Assembly: GCA_001970955.1 (NCBI GenBank) | Contig: MPUH01000184.1 | Coordinates: 1 to 64,000, forward strand | Length of the DNA: 64,000 nt | DNA from: Stentor coeruleus | Lineage: Eukaryota > Ciliophora > Heterotrichea > Heterotrichida > Stentoridae | Direction of reading: 5' to 3' | In this document: piece by piece, positions 42,059 to 54,605 of the stretch | Position numbering within the stretch: position 1 is the first letter of the stretch | Layout: each line of letters opens with the position of its first letter | Notes under the pieces: model-generated | The model's input: only the letters and a program-made list of their open reading frames with translations | What the model was told of the DNA's origin: nothing | Databases searched by the model: none | Made by a program: the position numbers and the translations under genes

Positions 42059-42381
42059 TTTTAGTGTATACATTTATATATTCAAATACTTAAAGACTAT
42101 AGAAAATGTATAATTTAATATATTTTACTATATAATTTTACTTACAATAATCCTTTGAATATATAAAAAATTTAAATTCAGAATTTAAGTTTCATGTTAT
42201 TTACAGGAAGTCAACTTTTTTTCATTAAGTTTTATATTTGGCTTTAAAAAATTATATGTGAATCCTAGGATTTTTTCTAGATAGGGTTGTTTGATATGTT
42301 TTTAGTTATGACAAGAGCTGTTGGACTAGTTTAAATCTTTTATCTTTTAATTTCAACCAGTCGGTTCAGAAATAATTAAAT
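42059..42381. other. Short tandem-gene spacer
   Basis: AT-rich with no ORF or RNA gene seen; the skew is weaker than in other spacers. Confidence 0.5.
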
Positions 42382-45300
42382 ATGGACGTAGTGGCAGAAC
42401 GAAGATTTCAAAGTAAGAACTAAGTAGCTCTTAAAAAGCGCCTTGATTCTTTGCGGTACTGTGAACCGCTAGGACTTGATTCAGTTCCTTTGGTGGAAAA
42501 GCTCTTAACTGATTTGTTGAAAACAACAGAAGGATTCCAACAGCTCAAAAAGCAAAACTTTGAAGCAAATAGTAAGATTAAATCAATAAATGAAACTTTA
42601 TTACCACTGCAAAATGAAGTTGCCTCGTTGATGAAAAAAAACAATGAATTGCACTTACACCTTATGGCCACTAAAGAAGACTTTGATGGTAAAGATAGCT
42701 TTTGGCGGGCTTCGGTGAGAAAACTCGAGGTTGAGAACTCTGATTTAAATTTTCTAATCAAAAAATCAAAGGATGACCTAAGTAGAATGGAAACCCAAAA
42801 CCTTGATTTAAGAACAAGACTTGATGCTTTTATGGCAAAAACATATACAACTCAAAAGCCAATTAAAGAAGGTAAAGATATGAATGTAGGAAGAGTTCAG
42901 ACATTTGATTTGTCAAGACCTTTAAATAGCAGTGTTTTTGGAGGGTTTTCTAAGCCTGACAATGTATGGGCTAATGAATTAAGAGCTTCAGATGAAAGGA
43001 CTAAAAGGGTATTAGAAGAACTTGAAGATAATAGAAAAGGAAAAATTTCTTTGGAAGATGAAGTAAGAAGGATGAAGAGCTTATTAGATAGTAGAAACCT
43101 TGAAATTACTCGCCTTTCAGCTATGATTGGGACTGAGTTTAAACCAGAAATTCTGACAAATAAATACCGAGAAAGTTTAATTAGTTCTAATATCGAGCAA
43201 CTGAACGACAGAATTGATTTGCTTAACAAAGAAAACATCAAACTAGAAAGTGAATTAGCAAAAGCAAAAGGTGGTTTAGATAAGTTCTTAGAATTAGAAA
43301 AATCAAACAAATTTATGGTAGAAAATTTGTCTGAGCTCAGAAATCAGAATCAAAGTTTGCAAATAAGACTTAGCGAGTTAGACAAAGTTGGAAAAGGCCT
43401 TATCAGCACGGGAGAGACCGAAAAATTAAAGAGCATGAACAATGAAATGCAGAACAAAATCCGAAGTCTCGAAAAAGAGCTGCAAAAAATCACTGAAGAA
43501 TGCAATAAAAACGAGATGTATAAAAACGCTTATAATGCTGATAAACAATCTTATACTGAAGCTATAGAAAAAATAGACAAAGAGCGTTCCCAGTTAAATG
43601 AGCAAGTCATCGAGCTTGAAGGGCTTCTTCAACAAGCTAAAAACGACATTTCTGGGACTAAAGATAAAGAAAGAATGTATCAAGCCCAAATCAACAACCT
43701 TAAACGTGAAATCGATACAATCCAACAAACTTATTCGAAAATTAACAAAGATTATCTAAGCACAACAGATGAAACTTATCAGTTAAGATCGAAAATCTCA
43801 TCATTAGAAAGTCAAATAAACATTGCGAATTCTGAACTTGAAGCTGAGAAATTTGAAGCTGAAAGACAAGCTAAACTTAAAAAAAATGCTGAAGATGCAT
43901 TGGAAGAGACGAGAAAAGAACTTTTAAAAGTTAAGACTGAGTTGGATTCTCTTAACGCTCAAAGACAAAAACTCCATGTTTTATATGACTCTTCAATAAA
44001 AGAAGGGAATAATTTGAAAGATGAAAGCTCGCATTTGATTAAACTTAGAGAAAAAGATAAACAAGCTTTGATTGAAGCTGAGGATAGATTAAGAGAAATG
44101 AATAACCAGTTATCAGCTGCAATGCATAGTAATCGGATAATCCAAAAAGAACATCAGAACATATCAGATGAATTAGGAGGAAAACTAGAAGAACTTAGAC
44201 GGGTTAATATGACAAAATCCTCTTATGAACAAGAACTTGCTGAACTACGTCCTTTAAAGCTTAAATATCAGCAACTAGTTGAAGAATCATCAAATCTCAA
44301 AAGCTCAGCTTTAAACAAAGAGTCAGCTCAAACAAGACTTCAACGACAAATTGACTCATTAGAAGATGCTCTTAGGGCAAAAGACATCTCATTATCTGAA
44401 CAAAATAAATCATTAGAAAAATACAAAGAAGAAATCCTTAGACTCGAAGGAGAACTTGATAACATTCAAAATCATGCAGCTTTACTTAATACTAATGTTA
44501 AACAAACTGAATATCTACAATCAGAAGCATCATCATTAAAACAACAAATTAATGAATATCGAGATAAGGAAAGAGATCAAATAAGAACTATAGAACAACT
44601 GAAATCTGAGTTAAAAAAAGCTGCTGAGGCTGTTAAAGGTATACAAAAACAGCTTCAAAGGACTACAGAACTTAAACAAAATCTTGAAAGTGAAGTTGAA
44701 AGATATAAAGGACTTTTAGGAGAAATGCAAAGTAAAGATCTTAATGGGCAGAATAATATTGTCAAACTTGAAGAGAAAATTTTCCAAGCTGATCTTTTAG
44801 CAGAAGAGCTTAAAAGACAAGTTGCTAATGAACAGCATAATAGATATCGTGCTGAAGATGAGGCTACACATCTTAAAACCCTTGTAGAAAATGAGAGATC
44901 AACATCACAAAGGCTTCTTGAGCAAAACAATCAGTTGAAAAGCTTGATTTCTAACCTTGAAAAAATGAAGGAGGAGCTTTTGAAAAAATTAAATGGGTTT
45001 ACATCAGAAAAAAACCTTGATGACGAACATAGAAATCAGTTGGTTTCAGAAATATCTCAATTACGCAAGGAACTTGCGTCAAAAAACTCAGAGTCAATCA
45101 AAATTAACGAAGCAATCAAATCTATAGACCAAGAAAGAGATTATATTCAGTCATTATTAGACCAAAAAACCGAAGATTACGCTGCTTTAGAAAACCAAAT
45201 AGCAGCAATGCAAAAAGATGGCTTCATGCTAAAAGATAACGTTAATACCTTACAACAAAAAGAAACTTCATACAATAAACGTATAGAAGAAAAAGATTTT

Positions 45301-46308
45301 CAAATAAAAAAACTTGGGGAAAAATGCAAACACCTAGAAAATGAATTAGAAGAAGTCCGTTCTTTATGTACTCAGCAATCTAGGAATATTCAAGAACTTA
45401 ATGAGCATTTATTAGCAATTACAAAAGAAAATCAATACATAAATGATGAATTAATGAAAGCATCATATGAAAAAGATAACCTTAAAAAATATTATGAAGA
45501 TAAATCTCGTAATGAAAGGTCTTCACAACAACTTGCCCGTTCTATGGAGCGTGAAAAAGAAGATATTTTAATAACTTATAAAAAAGCATGTGAAGAAAAT
45601 GAACGAATGAATCAAGCTCTAGCGGTTATGACTGGTGAGCAAAGAGAAACTTATATAAAACTTCAAGCTTGTGAACAAGAACTTGTTAATGCTCAGAGCC
45701 ATATAGCCCAACAAGAGCATGAGATTTTTAATTTAAATCAAGAAATTAGTACTTTAGAACGACAAGTTTCTCATTTAACTTTCCAATTAGAAACAGCTGA
45801 TCATAAAGTTCAAGAAATTATGGAAATGAAAGAATCTTTTATGAGAGAAGTTAATAGTGCAAGACAAGTTGCTATAAATGTTGAATCAAGTAAAGATGAT
45901 CTTATTAGGAAATTATCTTCAACTGAGAATGAAAAACTTATTTTAGAAAGTAAGATCAGATCATTACAGTCTGAATTAAGTGCAGTTAAGTCACAGGTTG
46001 AGTTTGAAAGGCAAAAAACTGAAGAACTTAAAATTGTTTTGGCTAAAGAAAGAGAAAATTTGTTTAAGACACAAAAAGATCTTGGTAAGCTGGAGATGAA
46101 TAAAGGCTTTGAGGAAGATATGATTTCTAATCAGTTACAGAGTACAAGGAATCAAGTAATGAATTTGGAAATGGAGAATATTAAGTTGAAGGAAGAGAAT
46201 GGGAAATTGGAGCATAAGAAAGTGAAGTTTGAGAGTAAGATTAAAGAATTAGAGGGACAGTTAGGGAAAACTAGTTCTGCTTTTAGATATGCTGATGATT
46301 GGGATTAA
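42382..46308 (+). CDS. CEP135: CEP135/Bld10 centriole cartwheel protein (one intron)
   Basis: Predicted 1303-aa coiled-coil protein. Its N-terminus, restored by removing the 15-nt intron at 42413-42427 (GTAAGAACTAAGTAG), reads MDVVAERRFQTLKKRLDSL and then LGLDSVPLVEKLLTDLL. This closely follows the conserved CEP135/TSGA10 N-terminus (RKRLDQL...PLVEKLFSDL). Further matches are KKNNELHLHLM and the QKLHVLYDSSIKEG block, equivalent to DKLSVLYNEAQEEL. The rest is continuous heptad coiled coil. CEP135/Bld10 links cartwheel spokes to microtubule triplets in basal bodies, which fits a heavily ciliated cell. The length lies between human CEP135 (about 1140) and Chlamydomonas Bld10 (about 1640). The start is revised to ATG 42382, after attaaat. 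Confidence 0.9.
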
Positions 46309-46959
46309 ATAGATTTAAGTTTAAATATAATTTTGCTTGAAATGCATTTTGGATAGTAGGAAAATTGGAGAGATGAAGAAAGAGAGAGTTTTTATTTGAT
46401 TTGAAATGTTTTGTATGGGTTTGTGAGAAGGTTGGAGTTTTGATAGTATGATGATGGTAGATGAGGATTGATGATGATTTATGGGTTTTAAAGATGAGTT
46501 GATTAGTTATTGTTGTAGAGAGTTTATCCAAGTTTAGCTAAAGTTGGTGATTTTTAGAAATTTATTGATATAAAAATCTTATCATATTTATGCCAAGATA
46601 TAAATTACTATATTATAAATGTTAAAATTAAACAAACTATTAAAGCATTGTTTTTTATACAACCTTCAACTAATTCAACTTTCAGTATTCATTTTTATAG
46701 TCATTCTAAAACCTCAATTTTTAATACAAACATAGCCCTAGCATTATTAAATCCAAGTAATTCTCCTCTAACAACTCTATTTTTACTCATATTTCACTAA
46801 AAAATAAAAACCTTAAAGCCCTATAAAAACACTAAACTAAATATTCCCTTCAAAAATCGCATTTCTGAAATCTGTTCCTTTAAAAAAATTATAAGTCCCT
46901 AATTTCAAGGTATTACAATAGGTATAAAATTCCATTTTTCAATAGAAATATCTAGAAAA
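46309..46959. other. Spacer with single skew switch
   Basis: G-rich to about 46550 then C-rich top strand. No gene recognised. Confidence 0.5.
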
Positions 46960-47430
46960 ATGCTAACAGCGATGGAAATCGACACAAAACAAGAACTTCA
47001 AGACATTGTCCAAACAACTGACTTTTCCTATGATATGGATTTAGATTTACCTATACAAATACCTATTCTTTCATTAGAATACATAAATTTTAAACAGAGC
47101 AGTCATGATTTATGCGATTACAATGACTACCCATTATCCCTTAAATTTGTCTCAATTTCAAATATTTTGCATTGGTATTATTCTTATATTTTATATAATA
47201 CCATAAGACTATTTCCTTTAAAAACTATTATACCACAACAGCCAAAATTTCTTATGTTAGAAGCCCCAAAAAATGCTCAGGTAAATATTGATAAAAAAGT
47301 TTCCTATAAAATTGAGAAAGAATCAGCTATTGAAATTAGTTTTTTGCCTTTAAAGAGGAAGATATATTACTGCTCGATGCCAATTAAACATATGAAGCTA
47401 GAATATTATAATGATATAACCATTTTTTAA
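46960..47430 (+). CDS. Protein of unknown function
   Basis: Protein of 156 aa, not recognised. It has an acidic N-terminal third, an aromatic middle (LHWYYSYILYNTIRLFPL near residue 70) that may be a membrane or buried helix, and a basic beta-like end. No Cys clusters or repeats. It is flanked by ordinary skewed spacers, which supports a real gene. Start context is tatctagaaaa before ATG, with a second Met five codons on. Confidence 0.55.
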   Translation: MLTAMEIDTKQELQDIVQTTDFSYDMDLDLPIQIPILSLEYINFKQSSHDLCDYNDYPLSLKFVSISNILHWYYSYILYNTIRLFPLKTIIPQQPKFLMLEAPKNAQVNIDKKVSYKIEKESAIEISFLPLKRKIYYCSMPIKHMKLEYYNDITIF

Positions 47431-48223
47431 TTGTTTAATATAGATTATACTGATATGATTTTTAAGTTAAATTTGTTATTTTAGGTTTATTAGTGTTTCT
47501 AAACTTTTTTTATAGGAATTATGGTATTGATATTTATGGATTTATTTTGATGAATGAATAATATTAAGGCTTTTTAGAAGTTGGAAATTAGTTTTGCATT
47601 TGGGTGTTTTGAGTGATTATATGTAATTATGTTTATGAAATTTTATATTTGTTGTAAGAAAAATTAATAGATTTATGGTATAAGGATTGAGATGGGTAAT
47701 TAAATATTTTCAAAAAATATAGGTGTGACAATTAAAATTTATGAATTTTAAAATGCATTATATCATCAGGTTATAACAATTAGAATAAATTAAAAAGCAT
47801 GAGGTTTAGAAAGATAAAAAATAGTCAAATGGGAAAAATCCAACTTTATATAGCATGTAAATATAAAATAAACACGAGTTTAAAATGAATATTTATGTTA
47901 TGGGTTTTTGACAAACTTAATTAAAAGAGGAAGTTTTATTATAAATATGGAAGAATATTAAAGGATGTATCTAACCCTATATTCATCACTTAACTTACAA
48001 TATCATCATCTCAAAAACTAAATATTTATTCTGTTCAATTATTTAGCTTCTATTCATATCAATAGGTATCACAAAAACTTAAATCAATCAACCTAACTTA
48101 TCAAATTTTATAAATTATCTTATTATCATCTTACCACCCAACTTTTAAAGCTTTTTCCATATCCTTAATACCAAGCTATTCAAAAAACTACTTCAAAAAA
48201 TATTATTATTAAATCTCACTACA
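47431..48223. other. Convergent spacer
   Basis: G-rich to about 47960 then C-rich top strand. No gene recognised. Confidence 0.5.
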
Positions 48224-51157
48224 TCATATTCTCCTATTCTCCAATTCCACCTTTTCTTCACTACTCAGCCAAAGTAAAGCTGTAATAATCTGTATTTTCC
48301 TCTCAATCGCTTCATTCCTATATAAACCTCACATAATTGGTAGCATTTTAATAACTTCAATAACAAGTCCTCTAAGATTCTGATATATTTTACTTTCAGT
48401 ATTCCGAGTATTTTCAAATTCTAAATGCCTAATATTTTCTCTAAGTGCTTCAATTTGTTGAACATGTAAAGCATTATGAGCTTTTTCTTGTTCTAAAGCT
48501 TTATGAACTTTAATATATTCACCTGATGTTGAAGCACTTGGGGATAAAACTTCCGAGCTAGTGGGTGTTCCATTTTTCGACCCACTTTCTGATTTATTTG
48601 CGGATTTGCGGAAAATGTTGAATGAAAACGAGTTCCTTCGTTTTTTTGATGATATTTTTTTTATAGATTCTACATAATCCCCTGTAAAATCACTTCCTAA
48701 TATGCTATCTATACCTTCTAATGTATTTTCATGTTGCCTTAGTTTAGATTTCAACTCTTCGATTTGAGATTTATACCTATTTAGCCCTTACCATAATATT
48801 TGATTTTTAGATTCTTGCTCAATTCGGATTATATGGTCGAAAAGCTCTTCTTTTTCTGAAGCAATCAAGTTTTTCAAACCATCCATTTCGCGTTTCATCG
48901 AAGCGACCCTATTTTCTAAAGTTGTGATAAGACTGGCTTTTTTTTTATCAGCCAGTTCATACATTTCTTTATTATTCCGTAATTCATTTACTAGTTCTAA
49001 CACTTTCCCATGTAGTTCATTATTTTCTTTAGTTTTTTTTTCTTTGTCAATTCGAAACCTATCATTTTTAATCTCTAAATCGTGAATAGCATCTTCTTTT
49101 TGTTCTAAAATTGATTTAACTAAACTAAGTTCATTGTTTAGTTCTTTGATTTTTTTAGCGCTTTGTTCAAGTTTTAAGTCTAAATTTTCATCATCAAATG
49201 AATCATCTTCTTGTTCTGAGCATTCATTAACTGTAGTGATTTCATAATCTTTTATATGACTTATAAGGAATTTTTCTTTGACATTATCAAAAAGTTGGCC
49301 GTTGTATTTTTGGAGGAAGTTCCCAAGACGCTCATTAACTTTTTGTACTGAATTCGAGATTCTAGCAATGGTTGACAAGTTTTTATTAGAGTGGTCTTTG
49401 ATGATCCTAGTGAGATTTTCTTTTAAAAATACAGGATCTAGAGGTTCATTTTCAGAAAAACTTGGACAACGAGTTGCAGAGAATTGGAGGTTGTTTGTTA
49501 TGCTAGAAAAATCAACATAACCTGTTAAAAGCCTTAGTTTTTGTATAAGTTCAGCTAGGGATTGAAGCTTTTCAGGTAGAGTCTGCCCAGGGATTGCCAT
49601 ATCTTCTAAGTAAATTTCAGTTATCTTGCTTTCAGTTACTATATTTTTTACTTTAGTTAAAACACTGATATAGTTTTTATCTTCTAATTCTTCAGTTAAA
49701 GCTTGAAGTAATGGGAAACTCAAAAGACTGTCTTTAAGTTTCTTGTAAATATCTTCTGAATCTTGGGTTTTATATTCAGTTTTAAGTAGTTCGAGGATTT
49801 CTTGGTCTTTGTGTTTTATAATGAAATTATCAGTTTCTGATGATGAGTGTTTGGCTATAAGTTCAGTTAATTTAGAATTTTTGTCTTCAAGTTCTTTGCC
49901 CAGATGAATCACTTGAGCTTTTAAAGAGGTTATTTCTTCATCTTTAGCTTTTTTTACCCCATTAGTATAGTGTTGGATATAATTGTTTGCTTCTAAAAGT
50001 CGTTTATTGTCATCCTCAAGATTTTTTATGGTTTTTTTATATACTGCTGTAGATGGTGAGTCTTCAGTTTTCAGGCTGGAAAGCTTGGCTGATTGCTCGT
50101 TTATGACTTTGGCTTGTTGAATTTTTAAGGTTTCAAGCTCAGAAACTCGAGTTTCTGTATGTGTCAAAGCACTGCTTATTTCTTTTTTTTCGATTTCTAG
50201 TCTTTGAATTGATTCGTTAGACTCTTTGATTATTCCCTCCAACTCACTGCATTTTATAACTTGTAATTGGATTTGTTTTTCAAGGTTTGCAATTGTCCTA
50301 ATGTAGTTGTCGAATTTTTTAGACTGGCTACTGAGCTTGGCTTGAAGGCTTTCTATTTGTATTGAATAATCTTCGTTGATACCTTTATTACTATGGTAAT
50401 CCCTCTCTGTAATACTTCCAGTTGGTTTAATTCCAGGGCTTTCTCCTCCTCTCTTATAAAAATTCAATTCTTCATGCAAACTCTTAACCTCTTGCTGTAG
50501 CCCTAAAATGTGTTTTTCCTTCTCCCCAATCCTCTTATCAAAGCTTTCCCTCAAAGTCTGCATGTTGCATTTAAAACTATCCAAATCCAAACTTTTCTGT
50601 TCCAAAGTCTTACTCAAAGCTGTTATTTCCGTTTGTTTATCCTTAATCTCTTGAGTATAAGCAAAAATTATCTCTTCACTATCATGACGGGTAATAGAAC
50701 TATCATTTTCCCTTTCAGAAACAGAAATAGCAGGACTATCACATTTAAAAGTACTTTGATGACTTAAAGTATTAAAAGAATAACTCGCATCAGTTTCTTC
50801 ACTATCCCTTTTCGTGTTTACAAAGGTATTCATTCGGGAAATTTGTTCGTAAAATCGCGATTGGATTGAAGAAATGTAGTTTTCAGCTTGGCGTTTTATA
50901 TCTGAACAAGCTGAAACAGCTTGTTTAAGTTTTTTTTTTAAGTGGATGTTTTTTTCATTTAAACGAGCTACTTGTGAAGAGAGTTTATGATTGGTTTCTT
51001 CATAGGCGGAAATAGAGTTTAGAAGATTTTTGCATTCTTTTTGGAGGAGGAGCAGTTGATCACTTAGAATACCATTTTGCTCACGTGAAGTTTTTAGTTT
51101 GTTTCTCAAGACTTGAACTTCGGCTGCTAGGCCTTCTTTACTTTTTAGCATATCCAT
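48224..51157 (-). CDS. GRIP-domain golgin-like coiled-coil protein (two introns)
   Basis: Predicted 967-aa coiled-coil protein (about residues 1-470, 660-790 and 850-910 strongest). The last 50 residues, YQNLRGLVIEVIKMLPIM followed by NEAIERKIQIITALLWLSSEEK, resemble the GRIP domain (YxxN.xxx...LLP....L..LSPEE), which targets golgins to the trans-Golgi by binding Arl1-GTP through the Tyr. The domain becomes complete only after removing two 15-nt introns at 48777-48791 (GTAAGGGCTAAATAG) and 48318-48332 (GTGAGGTTTATATAG); the stop is TGA at 48224-48226. Without the second intron the protein ends at MLPIM, mid-domain. A Golgi tether role is inferred; the GRIP match is by motif only. Confidence 0.75.
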
Positions 51158-51654
51158 GTGGAATTATTTCTATAATAAATTACTGAAATTTGCCGATTTA
51201 GAAAGTTAATTTTTAGTTAGGATAAATGAATGAGGATTTTAGAGGGTGTTGATTAGATCTGAAAGATGTTGTATGAATGAAAATTGAATTGAAGAGATGC
51301 TTGAGTTTTAGGTGAAGAAAATTAATAATAAAAAATTAGGTTGGGGTTAAGATTATGGTTTTATGTTGTAAGGTTAGGCTAAAAAAGATATATTTATTAT
51401 GTTTGTATGCAAATCTTAATAAGAAATCGCTTGAAATCGTTGTTTTGGATTAGTAACTTATTTCTTGTTATATTAATCGATTATATAAACTCATTTTAAT
51501 AAAACTATTTACTACAACAATTATTTTTACACACAAAATAATCATAAAATCCTTCAAATTATACTGAAATCTTAATAAGTTTTTATTTATATACAAAAAA
51601 TATTAACCTAAAAGCCCTCTTTTCTGATCCAAATGAAATATCTTATAAATATCT
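51158..51654. other. Divergent promoter spacer
   Basis: G-rich to about 51400 then C-rich top strand. No gene recognised. Confidence 0.5.
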
Positions 51655-52098
51655 ATGCATAACGTTTACAGTAAGAGCTTCCATCTTCCTATAAAACCAT
51701 ATAATCAGCATTACTCATCATATATCAACCCAATTCCCAAACGCTATTTACGAGAAGAAGATTTTCGGATGAAATACAAAACCGAGATTTGTAGGAATTG
51801 GGAATTAGGTTCATGTGAATTTAGTGAAAACTGTGCATTTGCTCATGGCTATGAAGAGCTAAGATATAAAAACATCATATCAAGTAATTTTAAATCGAAA
51901 AAATGCAAACAATTTCATGAACTTGGTTATTGCATATATGGCAATAGATGTCAGTTTAAGCATAAAGATATACTTTTAGACAATTTAGAAAATTCTGAGT
52001 CTACAGGGTGCTCAAGTAGAAAGTCATCAGATGAGCCTAAAAGAAGAAGACTTCGAGTTTTTATGGATTTGGAAAAAAAGGGGGAGTGCTTCATATAA
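51655..52098 (+). CDS. Tandem CCCH zinc-finger protein (TTP/ZFP36-like)
   Basis: Protein of 147 aa with two CCCH fingers, both with the exact spacing C-x8-C-x5-C-x3-H: CRNWELGSCEFSENCAFAH (about residues 45-63) and CKQFHELGYCIYGNRCQFKH (about 83-102). The YKTEIC lead-in before the first finger matches the TTP/ZFP36/Cth family motif (YKTELC), whose members bind AU-rich 3' UTR elements and speed mRNA decay. The inter-finger linker is typical in length. In an AT-rich ciliate, AU-rich targets are abundant; actual targets are unknown. ATG follows cttataaatatct. Confidence 0.9.
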   Translation: MHNVYSKSFHLPIKPYNQHYSSYINPIPKRYLREEDFRMKYKTEICRNWELGSCEFSENCAFAHGYEELRYKNIISSNFKSKKCKQFHELGYCIYGNRCQFKHKDILLDNLENSESTGCSSRKSSDEPKRRRLRVFMDLEKKGECFI

Positions 52099-52246
52099 AT
52101 TAGTATGATATAATTAATAAATTAATCTTTTTGGCAGAAGGTTTATTTAAATTCAAAATATTTAGATGCTAGTAATTTTTTCCATAATCAAAGAGAGAGT
52201 TAGACTTAAGTGTGTTTGAATTAGTATATAAAAATTATTTAATAAT

Positions 52247-52946
52247 ATGAACAGCTTTGAAGAGTTAACGCGATGTACAAAAGATGAAAATCCAGATCAA
52301 TACCTTATTTCATGGTGGTGGACTTTAGAATTAATATATTCAATCTCTAAAATTGTGGATAGATACTTAAATACTTTACCTTTTAAGATCATAACAAGAA
52401 TTTTTGAGGAAAATAATTTCTTAGATGATGAGATTAAACAACAATATACTAGAGCACAATTAGTGGCTTCTGGTTTTCTTTTTTTCTTTCTTATATTCGC
52501 CTTAGAAATGATCTCAATACTTTTTATGGAANCTAGAGCACAATTAGTGGCTTCTGGTTTTCTTTTTTTCTTTCTTATATTCGCCTTAGAAATGATCTCA
52601 ATACTTTTTATGGAAATTGGTAAAACATATATATTGAATTTGAAAAAAGCTCAAGGATTTTCATTTAGACTTTTATTTTATTATGAATGATAAAGGCTTA
52701 ATTTGCTTGGTTCCTCTCATAATGGTATTTTTATTTAATTTGTGGGTTTTACAAGATGAAGAAGATTCAGTGTATTTAAGTTTTTTATGTATATTTATTC
52801 AATATTTGTATATATGTACAAAACTACTTGATTCATCTCCTGAAAAACTTGATGGTGAATTTCATATAGAAAATGCGTTTAGTATTGCTGCCTCTGTATT
52901 AATTTATAGTGAAGTATTTCTTATAGCTCAAAAAATATATGGTTAA
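52247..52946 (+). CDS. Multipass membrane protein, frame broken, spanning an assembly gap
   Basis: Two overlapping frames. The first (52247-52690) has a hydrophobic helix LVASGFLFFFLIFALEMISILF. The second (52683-52946) starts at ATGAATGA overlapping the first stop and has helices LICLVPLIMVFLFNLWVL and FLCIFIQYLYICTKLL. Together they look like one protein of about 200 aa with four membrane helices. An N at 52532 lies between 83-bp perfect repeats, so the first frame contains a spurious 28-codon duplication. The shift to the second frame (between about 52616 and 52690) has no 15- or 16-nt intron to explain it. It is either a sequence error, two overlapping genes, or a decayed gene. Family not recognised. 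Confidence 0.55.
52449..52615. repeat. 83-bp perfect direct repeat around an N (assembly gap)
   Basis: Bases 52449-52531 and 52533-52615 are identical, separated by one N at 52532. As at 26203 this looks like unmerged overlapping contig ends. Because 84 bases are added, the reading frame is unchanged and the duplicate membrane helix would pass unnoticed in the protein. Confidence 0.92.
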
Positions 52947-53590
52947 AAGAGAAGAATCTTTAAGCTAAGAGTAGGAAAAAATACTATATTTATTAGACAC
53001 TAAAAACTTTGTTCTTCTCGCAAGGGTCTCTAGCATAACTACACTTTCTAAACCCTATAAAATAATTTAAAAATAATTATTACTCATTTAAAAGCAATAA
53101 TTTTATCCTTTTAGCATTTGTAGTAAATTAAATGAAATAAGCATTACAATCAATATCATTAGAACTCTATAAAATTTAATTATATATTTCGGTTTGCATG
53201 CATATAAAATCCAGTATTAAATTTATAAATTACTCTTATATACCAAAAGTTGTTTTAAAATTTCAAAAGATCAACTTGCAACAAAAAACAGTCTTTCTGA
53301 TTAAAAAATATTTGCAGTCCTTCAAAAACTCAAGCATTATCACAAAAATAGCTCAATCTCAATCTAATTACAATAAAATATTAAATAAAAATCATCCTTA
53401 TCTCTCAATTAAAATATTCTCCTAATCTACTAAATTTCTATTTTAGCAATAACCCTATCATAAAAATCCTAAAATCACATCATAATTTAACCAAAGCAAC
53501 TCAAACCCATTAAAATTGAATTCCAAGCCATAAAATTCTAACATCTAATTAAACTCATAGAATCTCTAACGCATATACCAATAATAAATC
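52947..53590. other. Spacer, mostly C-rich top strand
   Basis: Short G-rich start to about 52990, then C-rich. A 75-codon frame at 53198-53425 is low-complexity and unsupported. Nothing else seen. Confidence 0.5.
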
Positions 53591-54367
53591 ATGGATGCTT
53601 CTAATTCATTCCATTCTGGGCTGCAAAGAATTCAGCATCGTTCACGAGCTCAGAAAATCGAGCAGTACAACACAAGAAATTGGATGCGTACTCATGGGAA
53701 AATAATCGAGTTAGGCCGTAAACAAAGATATGACCTAAAATCTTTATTCCAACAGCTAGACTCTGATAATACTGGAGTTGTAAGTATTGAAGAACTTTAT
53801 GAGTCTTTATTAAGCTTAGGTTTAGTGCAAAATAAGAAAGAAGTTGAGCAGTTAGTAATGTATGCTAGTTCAAAGCAAGCTGGAGTTCTGAAATTTGAAG
53901 AGTTCATTAAACTTTTCGACTCTTCTCATCATAACATAACAAAGCAGAATGAACGACTTGAAAAACTCATTGGCTCAGTCGCAGGGAAAATGCGTAGTCT
54001 CACTAAAAATGAAATCCCCCTATGCATATCAGTAGGAAACCAACGCCGAGCCCTTATGATGCAAGCTTATATGAGTGAATCTCCTATAGAAAGAGACAAA
54101 GGGCTTAAAGTTATTACAAAATTCGCCACAGAAGTACACTCACCTCATGCGCCAAGTAAAAATGAGAGGATAAACAACCGTCACAAAAGCGAGTATAATG
54201 ATATAAGAACAGAAAGATCATCAAAATGTAGCTCTGTACCTAAAGTTCTAAAAAAAATTGATGACTTTTATACGAGTTACTTGCCCCCAGCGAATTTGAA
54301 AGCTGGTAATTTCACAAGAAGTTCCAGGATGAAGTTTTTGAAGTATCTTAATGAGGTTGATATGTAA
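53591..54367 (+). CDS. EF-hand calcium-binding protein
   Basis: Protein of 258 aa. An EF-hand with a full 12-residue loop, [12 protein letters not shown] (about residues 57-68), has all oxygen ligands (D, D, N, V carbonyl, S, E). A second EF-like helix-loop at about 90-110 ([13 protein letters not shown]) has a degenerate loop lacking the first Asp. The rest is basic and low-complexity. Paired canonical and degenerate EF-hands resemble calmodulin-like or centrin-related sensors, but the long basic tail is unlike them. The calcium-switched partner is unknown. eS30 follows 43 bp downstream on the same strand. Confidence 0.82.
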   Translation: MDASNSFHSGLQRIQHRSRAQKIEQYNTRNWMRTHGKIIELGRKQRYDLKSLFQQLDSDNTGVVSIEELYESLLSLGLVQNKKEVEQLVMYASSKQAGVLKFEEFIKLFDSSHHNITKQNERLEKLIGSVAGKMRSLTKNEIPLCISVGNQRRALMMQAYMSESPIERDKGLKVITKFATEVHSPHAPSKNERINNRHKSEYNDIRTERSSKCSSVPKVLKKIDDFYTSYLPPANLKAGNFTRSSRMKFLKYLNEVDM

Positions 54368-54410
54368 ATTATGTAAAATTAAAGTTGTATTGACTTTTTG
54401 GTTTATAAAA

Positions 54411-54605
54411 ATGGGAAAAGTTCATGGTGGTCTAGCAAGAGCTGGAAAGGTCAGGAACCAGACACCCAAAGTGCCAAAAGCTGATAGAAAAAAGAAAAGA
54501 TTGCAAGGAAGAGCTAAGAAAAGGCTACTTTATAACACTCGATTCTTGAATATTGTTAAAGGACCTGGTGGAAAGAAGAAGGGACCAAATTCGCAGGCTA
54601 AGTAA
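54411..54605 (+). CDS. RPS30: 40S ribosomal protein eS30
   Basis: Protein of 64 aa matching eS30: [35 protein letters not shown] and [11 protein letters not shown] follow the family along its whole length. It is made without the ubiquitin-like FUBI domain fused to eS30 in animals (FAU), as in yeast and plants. An initiator Met directly starts the mature protein. The true ATG is 54411, preceded by ggtttataaaa. An upstream in-frame frame from 54351 overlaps the EF-hand gene and is not used. Confidence 0.97.
   Translation: MGKVHGGLARAGKVRNQTPKVPKADRKKKRLQGRAKKRLLYNTRFLNIVKGPGGKKKGPNSQAK

Noticed and set aside
53198-53425. 75-codon plus-strand frame
   Set aside because: Low-complexity Ile/Lys/Asn-rich translation of AT-rich spacer, no homology signs.
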